Shown: positions 16,193 to 26,525, counted from the first letter of the stretch. The stretch is DNA of 64,000 nt from Aquimarina mytili (GCF_016735115.1 NZ_JAERQJ010000003.1:310001-374000); one strand, 5' to 3'. Program-made: numbers and translations. The notes: generated from the sequence alone by a model not told the origin.

Positions 16193-17338
16193 TTATTCAA
16201 CTAAACCGTCAATAATAATTATCTCTTCCAAAATCGAAATATAATCTACCCTATTGGCTATAAAATCTCTATCAGACACATCAATGATTTTGACATTAAA
16301 ATCAGATTGCGATTTAATAAACTGAAGATACCCTTTGTTGATCTTATCAAGATATTCGGCAGGGATTTTTTGCTCATACTCTCGACCTCTATTTTTAATA
16401 TTTTCTAAAAGGCGCTCTGTATTTTGATATAAATAAACATATAACCCAGGTTTTGGAAGGTTTATATACATCAGGTCGAATACTTTTTTATATAATTTAT
16501 ACTCTTCCTCTTGCAAAGTAACCTTTGCAAAGATTAGTGACTTAAACACATCGTAATCACTTACAACAAAATCTTTAAACAAATCAAACTGGGCTATATC
16601 ATCTTGCATGCGCTGATAACGATCTGCCAGAAATGACATTTCTAAAGGAAACGCATAGCGCTCCATATCGTTATAAAACTTTGGTAAAAAAGGATTATCT
16701 GCAAAACGTTCTAAAATTAATTTAGCATTAAACTCTTTAGAGATCAATTTTGCCAAGCTTGTTTTTCCTGCCCCTATATTACCTTCTATAGTAAGATATT
16801 CAAATCTTGATAAATCATAGCCTTCTTTTGGATTTGTAATCTTTTGATCCAATTGAAGTATTTGTGATGTGTCTGAGGTATTTTCTAATAATTGAGATAC
16901 AGTCTGCTTTAATTTAGGGTGACTCACTTCTGAAGCAATATCTACCAGCGGCTTTAAAACAAACTTTCGGTCTTGTATCGCTGGATGCGGAACAACTAAT
17001 TTTTCTGTGTTAATCTCTCCTTCTGAAGAAAAAACGATATCCAAATCAATCGTTCTCGCTTCATATCCATCGGCGGCACTTCGGTTTCTACCCAGCATGG
17101 TTTCAATCTCTAAAAGCTTATCTAGAACTTCTGCTGTAGTGTAAAAGGTTTCAATTAAAGCACAGGCATTATAAAAATCTGCACTATCAAAACCCCAGGC
17201 CGGAGTTTGATATACTTCAGAAACCGAAATAACATCTCCAATAATTTTATAAATATGTTCAATTGCTTTTTGAAGAAAATCTAAGCGATCTCCCATATTA
17301 CTGCCTAGCGAAATATGTATTTGATGAGCCGTTTTCAA
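16193..17338 (-). CDS. folK: FolK (HPPK) fused to a deoxynucleoside kinase
   Basis: A 381-aa two-domain protein. Residues 1-160 are 6-hydroxymethyl-7,8-dihydropterin pyrophosphokinase: HISLGSNMGDR, GFDSADFYNACALIET, and the catalytic metal motif EARTIDLDIVF before VPHPAIQDRKFVLKPL. Residues about 175-381 are a deoxynucleoside kinase with P-loop EGNIGAGKTSLAK, ERFADNPFL and the lid NRGREYEQKI. The first makes the folate precursor, the second phosphorylates salvaged deoxynucleosides. This fusion is known in Bacteroidota, and a functional link through thymidylate/folate supply is inferred. Confidence 0.93.
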   Translation of the reverse strand: MKTAHQIHISLGSNMGDRLDFLQKAIEHIYKIIGDVISVSEVYQTPAWGFDSADFYNACALIETFYTTAEVLDKLLEIETMLGRNRSAADGYEARTIDLDIVFSSEGEINTEKLVVPHPAIQDRKFVLKPLVDIASEVSHPKLKQTVSQLLENTSDTSQILQLDQKITNPKEGYDLSRFEYLTIEGNIGAGKTSLAKLISKEFNAKLILERFADNPFLPKFYNDMERYAFPLEMSFLADRYQRMQDDIAQFDLFKDFVVSDYDVFKSLIFAKVTLQEEEYKLYKKVFDLMYINLPKPGLYVYLYQNTERLLENIKNRGREYEQKIPAEYLDKINKGYLQFIKSQSDFNVKIIDVSDRDFIANRVDYISILEEIIIIDGLVE

Positions 17339-17447
17339 GTTTGGATTTTTATAATATGGTCAGAACTCCTTATTTTTAAGAGCAAATTAAGCAAAACAAA
17401 ATCACATCACCTTATTTTTGGGTGAACTATTATTAACGATATCTATT

Positions 17448-18155
17448 TTGAACGAATCCTCCCTTACCCTAAAAGATAAAAAATCTGCCTATAGAATTTA
17501 TTTAATCCTAGGCGCATTGTTTATTTCATCTCTGGTTGCTTCTAATTTAATTTTTCAAAAATTCTTTTATTGGGATTTTTTCGGAATATATACTTTCGAG
17601 ATTTCCGTAGGTATTCTTCCGTACCCCATTACTTTTTTGATTACAGATATTATAAGTGAAATATTTGGTAAAAGAAAAGCTAATCAGATTGTTACTGCTG
17701 GTATTTTTGCTTCATTTTTCTCTTTACTCATTGTATCTGCTTCTGCAGCTGTGCCCGCCACCTCATGGTCCCCTATAAATGATGAACTATTTAATAAAGT
17801 TTTTGGAGCCACGGCTATAGCAGTTTTTGCATCTATGATCGCCTATCTTTTTGCTCAATATATTGATATTCAGATTTTTCATTTCTGGAAGCGCGTTACC
17901 AAAGGAAAGCACTTATGGTTGCGCAATAATTTCTCTACATTCTCTTCACAATTTATAGATACATTAACTGTGCTTTTATTACTCTGCTCTACAGGAATCA
18001 TAAATTGGGATCGTTTTGGTGTTTTATTACTTAATGGTTTTTTATTTAAAGTGCTTGTTGCTGCATTAGACACCCCTGTTTTATATCTTGGTGTATATAT
18101 TTTAAGGAGAAGGTTTAAGTTAAAACAGGGAGGCGAATTAACACTTGAAATTTAA
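17448..18155 (+). CDS. Queuosine precursor transporter (YhhQ/VUT family)
   Basis: A 235-aa inner-membrane protein with about six helices. Family features include SNLIFQKFFYWDFFGIYTFEISVGILPYPITFLITDIISE near the N-terminus and HLWLRNNFSTFSSQFIDTLTVLLLL later, with the conserved Asp/Glu in the membrane. It imports queuine or preQ bases for tRNA modification. No ATG exists near the start. I chose TTG 17448 over TTG 17418 because TATTTTTG at 17413-17420 matches a -7 element and would overlap the earlier codon. Confidence 0.85.
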   Translation: MNESSLTLKDKKSAYRIYLILGALFISSLVASNLIFQKFFYWDFFGIYTFEISVGILPYPITFLITDIISEIFGKRKANQIVTAGIFASFFSLLIVSASAAVPATSWSPINDELFNKVFGATAIAVFASMIAYLFAQYIDIQIFHFWKRVTKGKHLWLRNNFSTFSSQFIDTLTVLLLLCSTGIINWDRFGVLLLNGFLFKVLVAALDTPVLYLGVYILRRRFKLKQGGELTLEI

Positions 18156-18324
18156 AATCTAACAAATAGTTAACTTAAAAAAGTAACATATATCTTTGTA
18201 ATCCTTTATTTTACAAAAAAGCTATACCCATGAGACTTACATGTTCAAAATAAACATTAAAGACGAATGAATATTTTGAATATCGAAGCCCGTATATCAC
18301 CCAAAAAACAATAAAAATAAACAC

Positions 18325-20961
18325 ATGAAAAAAGCCCTCAAAATTCTAGGTGTCATTTTACTACTATTTGTTATCACAATTATTTCTATACCATTTTTAT
18401 TTAAAGGAACAATACAAGATAAAGTGCGCTATTTGGTAAATGAACATGTAAATGCAAAAGTTGACTTTGCAAATATTGATATAAGCCTGGTTAGAAGTTT
18501 CCCAAAGGCCTCAGTAATTATAGATGAACTTTCTATACTTAACTACGCACCTTTTGAAGGAGACACATTGGCGTACTCAAAAAAAATTGCCCTTGATATG
18601 TCTATCAATGAATTATTCAAAGATGCTACAGAAGCGATTAGCGTTCAAAAAATAATAATAGACCAGGCCAATATTGCTATAAAAACAGACTCTTTGGGTA
18701 ACTCTAATTTTGATATTGCCCGAAAACAAGAAGATATTACTGAAACTGAGCCTGAAGAAAAAGACAGTTCTTTTACTTTCGCTTTAGAACATTATGAGAT
18801 TAATGATAGCAAGATTGTATTTAGTGATAATGTAAGCAAGACATTCTTAACACTTACACACCTTAATCACAACGGCGATGGATCAGTATCGGGTGACAAA
18901 GTAATTCTAGACACCCAAACCAATTCTGAAGCATCCTTTAGCCTGGATGACACTAAATATTTAAACAAAAACAAACTACAGTTAGATGCTCAAATAGAAT
19001 TAGATCTCAAAAATCAACGGTATTCTTTTAAAGAAAATAAAGTACTGATAAATAGATTACCACTAGAATTTGCGGGCTTTGTTCAATTAAAAGAAAAGTA
19101 TACTGATGTAGACCTTAGTTTCAAGACACCTACTTCTGATTTTAAAAACTTTTTAGCTGTTATTCCTGAAGCATATGCCAAAAATCTGGATGGTGTGCAA
19201 ACGAGTGGAGATTTCTCTATTGACGGGCAAATTAAAGGCAAATCAGACGACACCTATATCCCTAAAATGGATATTAAAATTGTATCGCATAATGCCGCTT
19301 TTAAATATCCCGATCTACCAAAAGGTGTAAAAAACATCAATATCGATACACAAATTAAAAATGAAACTGGCTTAGTTGATGACACCTATATCAAAATTGG
19401 TAATCTTACCTTTAAGATAGATCAAGATTCTTTTGCTGCAAACGGTAGCCTAAGAAATCTAACCAAAAACATGATTGTAGATATGGCGTTAAAAGGAACC
19501 TTAAACCTGGCCAATCTAAATCAAGCATATCCTTTAGAGCTTGAAGAAAAAATAAATGGCGTGGTTCGGGCAGATATTAAAACTCATTTCGACATGCAGT
19601 CTTTAGAAAAAGAGCATTATCAAAATGTAAAAAGTTCAGGAGTTGCCAGTATTTCTGAATTTACGTATGCTTCCACCGAATTACCTAACGAAATAAATAT
19701 TGAAAAAGCCAACGTGAGTTTCAACCCTCAGACTATATCTTTGGATCAAATGGAAGCGACTACAGGCAAATCAGACCTTGCCGCAACGGGTACTATCGAT
19801 AACCTTATGGGGTTCTTATTTGCAAAACAAGATCTTAAAGGAAATTTTGATGTTAATTCTAATGTTTTTGCCGTAAGTGATTTTATGATCAATGAACCCG
19901 AAAGCGAAGAGGAAAACACTAATACCAATAGTACCACTGAAGAAGAAACCATGAAAATACCTTCTTTTATAGATGCTACTCTAAATTTTGACACCAAAAA
20001 AGTTTTATACGACAACTTGGTCCTTCAAAATGCAAAAGGTACTGTTAAGATAAAAGACGAAACTGCTTATTTACAGAATGTAACCTCCAATATTTTTAAC
20101 GGAGGTATGGCTATTGACGGTAACGTTTCTACCAAATCTAAAGTCCCCACATTTGCAATGGCATTAGACTTGAGCAAAATTGACATCACTCAATCCTTTA
20201 ACAACCTTGAACTAATAAAAGGCTTGGCACCCATTGCAAAAGCATTAACCGGTAATTTAACTACACAAATAAATCTAAACGGTAATCTTAACGATGACCT
20301 TACACCAGTGCTAACCTCGTTAAAAGGAAAAGCCCTTGCCGAAATCCTTAATGCAAAAGTATCCACTTCAAAAACTCCATTGTTATCCAACCTAAATAGT
20401 CAATTAAGTTTTGTGGAAATGGACAAACTTAATCTTAAGGACATAAAAACAAATCTGAGTTTTGATGATGGGAAAATCAATGTAAAGCCATTTGAATTTG
20501 ATGTTGAAGGCATAAAAATAACAGCTGGCGGTAGTCATAGTTTTGACCGAAGTATGGATTACAATGTATCATTAGATGTACCGGTAAAGTACTTAGGAAA
20601 CGAGGTTGGAAGTTTAATGTCTCAACTCAATGAAGAAGAAATTAATACTACCACAGTTCCTTTACCTATTGGGATATCTGGAAATTTTACGAATCCAAAA
20701 ATTAACCTAAATACTGGTCAAGCCGTAAAAGATCTCACGCAGCAACTAATAAATAAGCAAAAAGAAAAAGCAAAAGATCAATTAGTTGACAAAGGGCAAA
20801 AAGCCTTAACAGATTTATTAGGTGGATCTAAAAAAGATACAGAGAAAAACGATACCGAAAACAATAACACCGAAGAAACCTTAAAAAATACGGCTAAAAA
20901 TATTCTCGGTGGTTTCCTTGGGAAGAAGAAAAAGAAAGACACTACAAAGAACGGAAATTAA
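18325..20961 (+). CDS. AsmA-family protein
   Basis: An 878-aa protein with a single N-terminal membrane helix (residues about 6-28), then a long beta-rich periplasmic region typical of AsmA/TamB-like lipid-transport proteins: the start KVRYLVNEHVNAKVDFANIDISLVRSFPKASVIIDELS is the AsmA N-terminal domain and the C-terminal part (ITAGGSHSFDRSMDYNVSLDVPVKYLG) is the AsmA_2 region. It ends in a Lys/Asp/Asn-rich tail. Such proteins are thought to bridge the membranes and move phospholipid. It is monocistronic, preceded by a 169-nt leader with TATCTTTG at 18191. Confidence 0.85.
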   Translation: MKKALKILGVILLLFVITIISIPFLFKGTIQDKVRYLVNEHVNAKVDFANIDISLVRSFPKASVIIDELSILNYAPFEGDTLAYSKKIALDMSINELFKDATEAISVQKIIIDQANIAIKTDSLGNSNFDIARKQEDITETEPEEKDSSFTFALEHYEINDSKIVFSDNVSKTFLTLTHLNHNGDGSVSGDKVILDTQTNSEASFSLDDTKYLNKNKLQLDAQIELDLKNQRYSFKENKVLINRLPLEFAGFVQLKEKYTDVDLSFKTPTSDFKNFLAVIPEAYAKNLDGVQTSGDFSIDGQIKGKSDDTYIPKMDIKIVSHNAAFKYPDLPKGVKNINIDTQIKNETGLVDDTYIKIGNLTFKIDQDSFAANGSLRNLTKNMIVDMALKGTLNLANLNQAYPLELEEKINGVVRADIKTHFDMQSLEKEHYQNVKSSGVASISEFTYASTELPNEINIEKANVSFNPQTISLDQMEATTGKSDLAATGTIDNLMGFLFAKQDLKGNFDVNSNVFAVSDFMINEPESEEENTNTNSTTEEETMKIPSFIDATLNFDTKKVLYDNLVLQNAKGTVKIKDETAYLQNVTSNIFNGGMAIDGNVSTKSKVPTFAMALDLSKIDITQSFNNLELIKGLAPIAKALTGNLTTQINLNGNLNDDLTPVLTSLKGKALAEILNAKVSTSKTPLLSNLNSQLSFVEMDKLNLKDIKTNLSFDDGKINVKPFEFDVEGIKITAGGSHSFDRSMDYNVSLDVPVKYLGNEVGSLMSQLNEEEINTTTVPLPIGISGNFTNPKINLNTGQAVKDLTQQLINKQKEKAKDQLVDKGQKALTDLLGGSKKDTEKNDTENNNTEETLKNTAKNILGGFLGKKKKKDTTKNGN

Positions 20962-21425
20962 TACTGAAATCTTTTGACCTAACGTGAAATTCTAAAGCAT
21001 TTTATCAGTGATCAGCATTGTGTTAAAAAACATCATTATAACAACAATTTAGAACTACAAATGTTAAAAAAATGATTTTTTTTGAAAAAATTATGATTTA
21101 ATATCTACAAAACACATGTAAAAAAACACCAATATATGAGGGAAAACTCCCCATTTTAAAAAAAATTTCGTCCTTTAATCGATTTTGTTTACTTTTTATT
21201 TAAATAAAATAAACATCAGTTAATTTTTTGAGTATCAACAAAATACCTTATTAATCAGTAAGAATTTTACTCTTAATGTTTTGCTAATTTTTTACAAAAC
21301 ACCGACAAACGTACAAAGTTTACGGTAAAAACGTAACCTACATATTTAAAACTCTCCTAAATTAGTGTTTCCAAAATTGGTAGAAAGAAATTTCTTCCAA
21401 AATCTTAACCCCAAAAAAACCTATC
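20962..21425. other. Long AT-rich intergenic region
   Basis: A 464-nt region between the AsmA gene and the secreted beta-helix gene. It is very AT-rich with A/T runs. TACGGTAAAAACGTAACC near 21321 weakly resembles the palindrome found at 28121 and 55172. I find no gene, hairpin terminator or confident promoter. Confidence 0.4.
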
Positions 21426-22700
21426 ATGAAAAAAAGATGTTTTCTGATTACAGCTTTTGCAATTCTATTTTTTCCTTTTTTAACTCTTGCACAAAATCTT
21501 GATGAAAATAATAAATGGGCAAGAACCTGGACTAACTTCGCGCCTAATAAAACCGATTATCCTCAAGCCGAAGAAAAACTACCTAACATTATTGCTAATA
21601 ATACATATCTAAGAAACGATGTTGTTTATTTACTTTCAGGAGATGTATATGTTGTGAACAATGCTTCTTTGACCATACAGGAAGGAACTATAATTAGATG
21701 CGATCACGAAAACCCGGCAAATCTTATTGTTACCAAAGGCTCAAAGTTAGTAGCTGTAGGATCCATGGCTTATCCAATTGTATTTACATCCAACAAAGGA
21801 CCTAAATCCAGAAATAGTGGAGACTGGGGAGGAATAACTATAGCGGGATCCGGAAAAGTTAATACCGTATCTGGTAGCGGAATAATCCCAGGAGATTATA
21901 AACCTCAATTCTCTGTTTATGGAGGAAATCAATATAATGAAGAAACGACTATCCTGAGATATGTAAGAATAGAATTCTCTGGAAACTCAATAAAAAGAAA
22001 ACAAGGATCTAATGGTTTATCATTATACGGAATCGGAACATCTTCAATTATAGATAATATAATGGTGAGTCACCCGGGTCAAGATGCTTTTAATATTCAC
22101 GGAGGGAAAAACAACATCCGAAATCTAATTTCTCTGAAAGCTCAAGGAAATGATTTTCAATTTTCTGAAGGATTCAAAGGAAATTTAAATAATATCATAG
22201 CAATTCGTCATCCATATATCAATAGTTCAAAGGGATCGTATGCAATTGCAGCCGACGGATATGATAAAAATATGGGATATACTAATCCTAGCTCGGTTAC
22301 CGATGTAACAATATCAAACGCTACTCTTGTCAATTTATCTGATAAAAGCAACTATCAGCATACAGCTTCAGCTATTTTAACTTCAAATCTTGCAACATTA
22401 TATATTCACAACTCTAAAATATCTGGTTTTTCTGATGTAGTAAAATTTGATAATTCATATGTTTCTCTTCCAAAAATGCAAAAAGCATTTATGATGGATA
22501 ATAGTTTTTTTAATATTCATGGAGAAGGTGTAGATGTGGTTAATCAATCTATGAAAAAACAATCTTTAAACATTCTTAAATACAATAGATTTACTAAAAA
22601 TTTTGTAGATGTAAACGATTTATTCAGCAATCCGTTAAGCAATGTTGTTCCAAAATTTGACTTAAAACAATCGTTAAACACCTATATGGTGATGCAGTAA
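21426..22700 (+). CDS. Secreted beta-helix-like protein
   Basis: A 424-aa protein with a signal peptide (KKRCFLITAFAILFFPFLTLAQ, cleavage near residue 23). Repeating short beta strands follow, including TIQEGTIIRCDHENPANLIVTKGSKL and IVFTSNKGPKSRNSGDWGGITIAGSG, a pattern common to secreted Bacteroidota parallel beta-helix proteins that often bear a type IX sorting tail. No clear C-terminal sorting domain is present here. It may be an extracellular adhesin or polysaccharide-binding protein; no catalytic motif is seen. The gene follows a 464-nt gap. Confidence 0.6.
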   Translation: MKKRCFLITAFAILFFPFLTLAQNLDENNKWARTWTNFAPNKTDYPQAEEKLPNIIANNTYLRNDVVYLLSGDVYVVNNASLTIQEGTIIRCDHENPANLIVTKGSKLVAVGSMAYPIVFTSNKGPKSRNSGDWGGITIAGSGKVNTVSGSGIIPGDYKPQFSVYGGNQYNEETTILRYVRIEFSGNSIKRKQGSNGLSLYGIGTSSIIDNIMVSHPGQDAFNIHGGKNNIRNLISLKAQGNDFQFSEGFKGNLNNIIAIRHPYINSSKGSYAIAADGYDKNMGYTNPSSVTDVTISNATLVNLSDKSNYQHTASAILTSNLATLYIHNSKISGFSDVVKFDNSYVSLPKMQKAFMMDNSFFNIHGEGVDVVNQSMKKQSLNILKYNRFTKNFVDVNDLFSNPLSNVVPKFDLKQSLNTYMVMQ

Positions 22701-22755
22701 AAATCGTTCTGAATTTATTACTGCAAAACTGTTGAAATACTATTATAGAGATATT

Positions 22756-23196
22756 ATGTTTAGATTATTAATCAATCTTGTTTTACTTTTAGCAATTAAT
22801 ACTGTTTTTTCACAAAAAACTGATGAAGCTATATTTTTTAGTCAAAAAAAACAGATCAACAAATTTCATACAATTAGTGATTTAGAGGCGATAAAAAAAG
22901 GAGATCTTATAACACTGTATCAAGATCGAGTAGAAGAAATCATAACGGTACTCCCTTTCTTATCCCTAACTAATGAACCGGGTATTCGATTGCGGGATAT
23001 AGGGATTAAGGAAGATTCTCGCCATCTTAAAACACTAAAAAACAGCAAAACAGATACAGAAAAAAACATCGAAAGCGCAAATGTAGCCATAGAAGAACTA
23101 GTTGCATATGCAGATACCGAAAAAATCATTTGGGCCATCTTATACTTTGAAGAAGTTATTAAAAAAATGAGAATAGGTGCCAGTGGAAATTTTTGA
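22756..23196 (+). CDS. Secreted hypothetical protein
   Basis: A 146-aa protein with a signal peptide (FRLLINLVLLLAINTVFSQ). The mature part is helical, with LEAIKKGDLITLYQDRVEEIITVLPFLSL and a C-terminal AIEELVAYADTEKIIWAILYFEEVIKKM. The ATG at 22756 is preferred to 22732 (TTG) because it begins the signal peptide directly. It follows the beta-helix gene by 55 nt and may be in the same transcript. The family is not recognised. Confidence 0.55.
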   Translation: MFRLLINLVLLLAINTVFSQKTDEAIFFSQKKQINKFHTISDLEAIKKGDLITLYQDRVEEIITVLPFLSLTNEPGIRLRDIGIKEDSRHLKTLKNSKTDTEKNIESANVAIEELVAYADTEKIIWAILYFEEVIKKMRIGASGNF

Positions 23197-23339
23197 AAAA
23201 GTATACTTCCTCTAGGCGAGTCCATGACATCAGTTGGAACATAATTTTGATTTCCAGACAAGCCTTTGAGCATTTAAAATCTCGATTATCGAGTAAAAAT
23301 ATTGTAATGTGTTTAAATTATCATATTTACTTAGGGTAG

Positions 23340-23366
23340 GAAGCGGCAATTGCCGCTTCTGTTTTT
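23340..23366 (+). terminator. Intrinsic terminator
   Basis: GAAGCGGCAATTGCCGCTTC (23340-23359) is a perfect 10-bp palindrome followed by TGTTTTTAAAT. It separates the secreted-protein gene from the LysE-type gene. Confidence 0.65.
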
Positions 23367-23409
23367 AAATAATTTGTAAGATTTATAAAATAAACACTAC
23401 TAAACGGTC

Positions 23410-24042
23410 ATGATACTATTATATCTTTTATTTGGAACACTTATAGCTATAGTAGGGGCAATTCCTCTAGGAGCTGTAAATCTTGCCGTAATCAACACCG
23501 CTATAAAAGAAAATATAAAGAGTGCATCATATATTGCACTGGCGGCAGGTATAGGCGAGATAGTATTAGCATTTTTCGCACTGCACTGTAGCATGGAGTT
23601 ATCCGATTTTTTTCATGAAAACCAATGGATTCAAATTAGTTTTATTGTAGCCTTCCTTTTAATTGGTATCTACTTTATGCATCTAGCAAGTATACCTCGT
23701 CAAAAAAGCAAACAATACAAATTAAAGTTATCAAACTCTAAAGTTCTTACTGGTTTTTCATTAGCGCTTCTAAATCCTCCAGTCATTATTTATTGGATTT
23801 TAGCAATTTCGCTTACCAACAAGCACATTTTTACACTTACAACCCAAAACCCTTTATCTACTTTATTGCTTTTCTTTATAGGAATTTATCTTGGTAAAAT
23901 AGGAACACTCTATTTTTATGGTAAATGGGGGAATAAAATAGCAAAAAAGCAAGGAGGTTCTAAAACCAAGCTTCATCGAATAATAGGTATTGCTTTAATA
24001 ACTATTTCTGTTTTTCAAAGTATTAAATTTATCATAGAATAA
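23410..24042 (+). CDS. LysE-family amino-acid exporter
   Basis: A 210-aa inner-membrane protein with six probable helices. The start (LLFGTLIAIVGAIPLGAVNLAVINTAIKENIKSASYIALAAGIGEIVLA) matches the LysE/RhtB pattern, with the conserved P-x-G-x-x-N in the first helix. Members export lysine, arginine, homoserine, threonine or related metabolites; the substrate cannot be told here. It sits between a terminator and the PLP decarboxylase gene (98 nt downstream), so a link to amine or amino-acid metabolism is possible. Confidence 0.85.
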   Translation: MILLYLLFGTLIAIVGAIPLGAVNLAVINTAIKENIKSASYIALAAGIGEIVLAFFALHCSMELSDFFHENQWIQISFIVAFLLIGIYFMHLASIPRQKSKQYKLKLSNSKVLTGFSLALLNPPVIIYWILAISLTNKHIFTLTTQNPLSTLLLFFIGIYLGKIGTLYFYGKWGNKIAKKQGGSKTKLHRIIGIALITISVFQSIKFIIE

Positions 24043-24140
24043 TACCTAAGTTATTTATTGAGAATACAGTTTTTTCATTGATTTATACAAGTAAATTAGC
24101 TATACTTACCACTAAATTTGTTGACTCCTAAAGCCAAGTA

Positions 24141-25598
24141 ATGTCCACAAAAAATAACACCAGTCATACACTAACACTATCAAAAGAAGAGATGCAACAA
24201 TATGGTTATAAAATCATCGATCATATTGTGGATCACTTTGAAAATCAAAACTCCAAAAAACCCGTTGCTCTGGCTACCAGAGAAGAAATGGATTCTTTAT
24301 TAACCGAAAGTATCCCTAATCAACCATCGTCGGCATCTGAAGTTTTAGATTTTGTAATGAATCAGGTTATTCCTAATAGCAATATTGTATCTCATCCAAA
24401 ATCATACTCTTTTGTACCTGGTCCAAGCAATTATGTAAGTGTTATGGCAGATACTATTGCCACTGGCTTCAATATATTTTCAGGGGGTTGGGCAGCATCA
24501 CCAGCTGCAGCAGAACTTGAAATAGTAACTATGAACTGGTTGCTTGAGATTTTTGGATTCCCAACTAAAAAAGGCGGTGGTATTTTTACAAGTGGAGGTT
24601 CTATGGCAAATTTGACGGCCCTGGTTACAGCTCGTAGAATTAAGTGTGGAGATGATTTTTCTAAAGCGACTATTTACCTTTCTGATCAAGCACATTCATC
24701 AAATATTAAAGCAATAAAGGTAATAGGCTTCAAAAAAGAACAAATTCGCATCATCCCAACGGATATGGAGTTTAAAATATCACTCAATAAGTTAAAAAAC
24801 ATAATCGCCAAAGATCGCCTAGAAGGACTACAACCATTTTGCATCATTGCATCGGCAGGAACCACAAATACTGGCACTGTAGATCCTCTAAACGAAATCG
24901 CCGATATTTGTGAGAATGAAAATATGTGGTTTCATATTGATGGGGCCTATGGGGGTGCCGCTATTTTAGCTGAAAATGGGCAACATTTACTTAAAGGAAT
25001 TGAAAGAGCCGATTCTTTAACTGTTGATCCGCATAAATGGTTTTATCAGCCTTATGAAATAGGATGCTTATTAGTAAAAAACCACAGTTGGCTAAGCAGT
25101 ACGTTTAGTGAAAAACCAGAATACCTGCGTGATATTGAAGGTAATGAATCTGAAATCAATTTCTATGATCATGGCATTCAATTAACTCGTCGTTTTCGTG
25201 CTTTAAAGTTTTACATGTCTTTAAAAACTTTTGGGTTAGCATCTTTCAAGAAAGCAATAACATACAATATTAACTTGGCCGAGCAAACAGAAGCATTATT
25301 GAGAAAAAGTGTTCTCTGGGAAATAACATCTCCGGCCACATTAGCCATTATTAATTTTAGATATCATCCCATAGGTCATAATTTGTCTGAAGAAGAACTA
25401 GATCAAATAAATCAAAACATTTCAAAGAAAATAACCCAGTCAAAAGAAGCACTTTTAGTGACGACTGTGCTACAGGGACAAGTTGTACTTAGAATGTGCC
25501 TAATAAATCCCAGAACCACTATAGAGGATATTAAAAACACCCTTGAGCAGTGTGAAATTTATGGACAAGAACAACTTTTAGAGATCACCAATACATAA
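24141..25598 (+). CDS. PLP-dependent decarboxylase (group II, aromatic amino-acid type)
   Basis: A 485-aa protein of the DDC/glutamate-decarboxylase family. Motifs include HPKSYSFVPGPSNYVSVMAD near the N-terminus, FTSGGSMANLTALVTARR (phosphate binding), FHIDGAYGGAAIL (Asp that binds the pyridine nitrogen) and TVDPHKWFYQPYEIGCLLV with the PLP lysine. It would decarboxylate an L-amino acid to an amine, aromatic substrates being most likely from similarity. A -7-like TAAATTTG lies at 24113-24120. LysE-type exporter upstream. Confidence 0.88.
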   Translation: MSTKNNTSHTLTLSKEEMQQYGYKIIDHIVDHFENQNSKKPVALATREEMDSLLTESIPNQPSSASEVLDFVMNQVIPNSNIVSHPKSYSFVPGPSNYVSVMADTIATGFNIFSGGWAASPAAAELEIVTMNWLLEIFGFPTKKGGGIFTSGGSMANLTALVTARRIKCGDDFSKATIYLSDQAHSSNIKAIKVIGFKKEQIRIIPTDMEFKISLNKLKNIIAKDRLEGLQPFCIIASAGTTNTGTVDPLNEIADICENENMWFHIDGAYGGAAILAENGQHLLKGIERADSLTVDPHKWFYQPYEIGCLLVKNHSWLSSTFSEKPEYLRDIEGNESEINFYDHGIQLTRRFRALKFYMSLKTFGLASFKKAITYNINLAEQTEALLRKSVLWEITSPATLAIINFRYHPIGHNLSEEELDQINQNISKKITQSKEALLVTTVLQGQVVLRMCLINPRTTIEDIKNTLEQCEIYGQEQLLEITNT

Positions 25599-25599
25599 T

Positions 25600-25632
25600 A
25601 CTATCAATTTACTATCAATTTACTATCAATTT
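25600..25632. repeat. Three exact tandem copies of an 11-bp repeat
   Basis: ACTATCAATTT occurs three times in a row (25600-25610, 25611-25621, 25622-25632). The last copy and part of the second encode the C-terminal residues and stop of the DUF2797 gene (KLIVN then TGA). Slippage in it could move the stop codon. Confidence 0.85.
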
Positions 25633-26409
25633 CACCACATAGCCTTCATTATTACGAACGTTAAAAACGGTATTATCTTCAAAAATTAGATACTGCCCTT
25701 TAATTCCTTTAAGAATTCCAGAAAATGCAGGTGTTTTTTCTAGGTTAAGACTTTTCAATTTTTCTGGGTATTGCAATACCGGAAAACGCAGCTCTGTTTC
25801 TTTACCGTTTTCAACAAAATACTCTTTTACCTCTTCAGGAAGAAAGTCTTTTAGCTTATTTTTATATTCTATTAGATCTTGATCAACTACTTCATTTTTA
25901 AGCATAGTTCGCCAATTTGTTTTATCAGCCACATGTTCTTTTAATGCAACTTCGGTAATACCAGCCAGGTAACGATTAGGAACCTCTACAACTTCTATCG
26001 CCTCATGAGCCCCTTGATCAATCCATCGAGTCGGAACTTGTGATTTCCGGGTAACCCCCACCTTAACATTACTTGAGTTTGCCAAATACACAATATGAGG
26101 CTGAAGCTGCGCTTTTTTTTCAAATTCCAGATCCCTATCTTCTATCCCTAAATGTGCCTGACTAAGTTCTGGACGCATGACCCAATCCCCCACTTGTGGT
26201 TGGTTGTAAAAATCGTCATAACAATATCCCTGTCTAAATATCTTTTTATTTTCGCCGCAGGCAAGGCATTGATATTTCACAAACTCTATACTTACTTTTT
26301 TATCTAATAACTGGTTAACATGAATAAAATCAGATTCAAAAATTAGATAATACTGAATAGGATCCCCTATCTCTGTTTGCATTTTGGTAAGCACTCCTTG
26401 ATATTGCAT
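25615..26409 (-). CDS. DUF2797 family protein
   Basis: A 264-aa protein with CLACGENKKIFRQGYCYDDFY near residues 46-67, a Cys-rich motif resembling a zinc site, and the conserved VYLANSSNVKVGVTRKSQVPTRWIDQGA, which resembles a GIY-YIG-like beginning typical of DUF2797. The function is not established. It is transcribed opposite to both neighbours, the PLP decarboxylase and GH3 genes. Its last codons lie in an 11-bp tandem repeat. Confidence 0.8.
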   Translation of the reverse strand: MQYQGVLTKMQTEIGDPIQYYLIFESDFIHVNQLLDKKVSIEFVKYQCLACGENKKIFRQGYCYDDFYNQPQVGDWVMRPELSQAHLGIEDRDLEFEKKAQLQPHIVYLANSSNVKVGVTRKSQVPTRWIDQGAHEAIEVVEVPNRYLAGITEVALKEHVADKTNWRTMLKNEVVDQDLIEYKNKLKDFLPEEVKEYFVENGKETELRFPVLQYPEKLKSLNLEKTPAFSGILKGIKGQYLIFEDNTVFNVRNNEGYVVKLIVN

Positions 26410-26525
26410 AAAATTTTGTTATAAATTAACCCTGTAAGAAGAATGTGATTATTTTTATTATTTTAGTTGACAACAACCAAAAATAGTAAGTTAAGAACTA
26501 TTTCAGCATAAATATACGTCAAAAA

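Noticed and set aside
21317..21340. TACGGTAAAAACGTAACC as a third copy of the shared palindrome
   Set aside because: Only one half-site matches well, and its distance to the start codon differs from the other two.
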